A DNA stretch of 8,040 bases, from assembly GCA_002423545.1 (NCBI GenBank), contig DIWP01000002.1, positions 77,235-85,274 of the forward strand, read 5' to 3'. The notes under the pieces were generated by a model. The model did not search any database. It saw only the letters and a program-made list of their open reading frames with translations, and was not told the DNA's origin. The stretch comes from Thermoleophilia bacterium UBA6103 (lineage in GTDB: Bacteria; Actinomycetota; Thermoleophilia; UBA2241). The position numbers and the translations under genes were made by a program. Shown here in pieces: positions 4,216-8,040 of this stretch; position 1 is the stretch's first letter, and every line of letters begins with the position of its first letter.

Positions 4216-5550
4216 TCAGCGTCGAGCCCCGGCCAGCTCCGCCGCCAGGTCCTCGAGCAGATAGAGCGAGCCGGTCACCAGTACGGAGCCGCCGGCTCCC
4301 GCAGCCCGCAACGCTGCCGCGTAGGCCGTCAGGGGCTCGTCGACCACCGAGACGGCTGCGCTCAAGATAGCGGACGCGTGCTCGGTCGTGCCCGCCTCTG
4401 CAGTGACCTTGTACTCCGCGCACATCCTCCTGACGCGCCCGGCCAGCTCGCCGGCCCCGAGGCCGCGCGGTTCCGAGGTCCGTGTGCAGATCACGGTGTC
4501 GAGGCGTGGCAAGAGCGTACGCAGCATGCCGTCGACGTCCTTGTCGGCGAGCATCGCCAGCAGCCCGACCCGCGGTCTGGGCATCTCCATCCCATCAAGG
4601 CTCGCCGCCAGTGCCGCCGTCCCATGGGGATTGTGAGCGCCGTCGGCCACCACCAGCGGGTCCCGGCGGACGATCTGCAGGCGTCCGGGCACCACCACCG
4701 ACAGCAGGCCCCGACGCACCGGTCCCACCTCCAGGTCGCCGAGCAGGAAGTGGGCGGCGGCGACCGCCAACCCGGCGTTGGCTACCTGATAGTGAGCCGG
4801 AGTCGCGACCGCCAGACGATCGTAGATGGCCGACCGGTCACCCTCGTCCAACGACACGGAGAAGTCCTCCGGCCGCCCACGCAGCACGATCTGACGACCC
4901 AGGAAGTGCGGCCGCGCGTCCACCGCCGCGCAGCGCGCAGCGGCCAGCGGCTCGAGCCCCTCCAGGTCGCCGAACACCGCGTCGCCGCCGGCGATCACGG
5001 CCGCCTTCTCCGCGAAGATCAGCTCCCGCGTGCCGCCCAGCACCTCGGTGTGCTCGAGGCCGATGTTGGTGAGCACCACCACCGGGGCGTGCAGCACATT
5101 GCTGGCGTCGAGCCGGCCGCCGAGGCCGGCCTCGACGGCGGCCGCCTCGACACCGGCGGCGGCCATGGCCAGAAAGGACGCCACCGTGAGCACCTCGAAC
5201 TGGGTGGTCTCGCCGAGTTCGGGCGGCAGCGCGGTCACGTGTCGCCGCACGTCCTGCACTGCGGCACCGAATGCGTCGTCGGCTATCGGCGCACCGTCGA
5301 TAAGGACGCGCTCCGGGTAACCGGTGATGTGCGGCGACAGGTAAGCGCCACTGCGCAGCCCATGGGCGCTCAGCACGGCCGCCGCGTAGCGGGTCGTCGA
5401 CGACTTGCCGTTGGTGCCGACCACATGGATCGTGCGGAAACGGCGCTCGGGGTGTCCCAGATCGGCGAGCAGGGCCGCCACCCGCTCCAGCCCCGGACGC
5501 ATGCCGAAGGCGGCGAGCGAGTCGAGGTAGTCGACCCAGTCGGCGGCCAC
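4216..5550 (-). CDS. folC: Folylpolyglutamate synthase / dihydrofolate synthase
   Basis: FolC adds glutamate to dihydropteroate and/or to reduced folates using ATP, retaining folates in the cytosol. The 444-residue protein has the Mur-ligase-like fold signatures in order: VVGTNGKSSTTRY with the P-loop at 45-51 (the common form is GTNGKGS, here GTNGKSS), LSPHITGYPERVLIDG (71-86), TQFEVLTVASFLAMA (116-130), EAGLGGRLDASNV (140-152), LTNIGLEHTEVLG (160-172), FAEKAAVI with the expected carbamylated Lys182, HYQVANAGLAVAA (253-265) and DGAHNPHG (303-310) opening the C-terminal domain. Length and ends are normal. The GTG start is separated from the valS stop by a single base (TGACGTG), so translation is probably coupled and the two genes share an mRNA. 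Whether the enzyme has both synthase activities cannot be told from sequence alone. Confidence 0.96.
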   Translation of the reverse strand: MAADWVDYLDSLAAFGMRPGLERVAALLADLGHPERRFRTIHVVGTNGKSSTTRYAAAVLSAHGLRSGAYLSPHITGYPERVLIDGAPIADDAFGAAVQDVRRHVTALPPELGETTQFEVLTVASFLAMAAAGVEAAAVEAGLGGRLDASNVLHAPVVVLTNIGLEHTEVLGGTRELIFAEKAAVIAGGDAVFGDLEGLEPLAAARCAAVDARPHFLGRQIVLRGRPEDFSVSLDEGDRSAIYDRLAVATPAHYQVANAGLAVAAAHFLLGDLEVGPVRRGLLSVVVPGRLQIVRRDPLVVADGAHNPHGTAALAASLDGMEMPRPRVGLLAMLADKDVDGMLRTLLPRLDTVICTRTSEPRGLGAGELAGRVRRMCAEYKVTAEAGTTEHASAILSAAVSVVDEPLTAYAAALRAAGAGGSVLVTGSLYLLEDLAAELAGARR

Positions 5551-5551
5551 G

Positions 5552-8040
<2,489 letters not shown>

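Noticed and set aside
4118..4423. Extension of the small membrane protein frame back to an ATG at 4423
   Set aside because: The added 102 residues run through the folC 3' end and the hairpin region and are Arg/Gly-rich shadow sequence.

Overview
The window is high-GC DNA in which every gene I accept lies on the minus strand, so the map reads right to left. Long open frames opposite or across these genes are GC-driven shadows. The order valS, folC, small membrane protein, (insert), ndk, maf, mreB resembles the conserved chromosomal valS-folC-ndk-mre neighbourhood of Actinobacteria. Frequent GTG starts, GC-rich third positions and the MreB N-terminus suit a deep-branching high-GC actinobacterium, perhaps Thermoleophilia-like. 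The phylum-level placement is a reasonable inference; the class-level one is a guess. There is no tRNA, rRNA, CRISPR array, insertion sequence or sign of recent transfer.

Layout from right to left. Valyl-tRNA synthetase (5552-8040, 5' end outside the window) is followed after one base by folC (4216-5550, GTG start). A strong hairpin lies 23 bases past folC (4176-4192). A TATACT box (4127-4132) then sits just before the GTG of a 60-residue single-span membrane protein (3935-4117), which may be translated from a nearly leaderless mRNA. One base after its stop begins a 515-residue atypical SDR/DUF2867 protein (2386-3933). After a 129-base gap comes a 172-residue protein with two membrane spans and a double zinc ribbon (1738-2256). 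Then come ndk (1247-1660), maf (609-1229) and, across a 265-base gap, the 5' part of mreB (1-343, or 361 if an ATC codon is the start).

I read this as three transcription units: valS-folC; small membrane protein-SDR-zinc ribbon-ndk-maf; and mreB onward. At both inferred boundaries the order is the same: GC-rich hairpin, TATACT box, next gene. The hairpins lack U-tracts and I could not find convincing -35 boxes, so these boundaries are hypotheses.

Functionally, valS supplies charged tRNA, folC makes polyglutamylated folates, ndk balances nucleoside triphosphates, maf hydrolyses non-canonical or surplus nucleotides, and mreB organises elongation of the cell wall. The three proteins between folC and ndk have no assigned function and are the least described part of the window. 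I see no clearly new multi-gene system. The most unusual observations are the start region of mreB, where the only good ribosome binding site points to an ATC codon, and the apparent leaderless GTG start of the small membrane protein.
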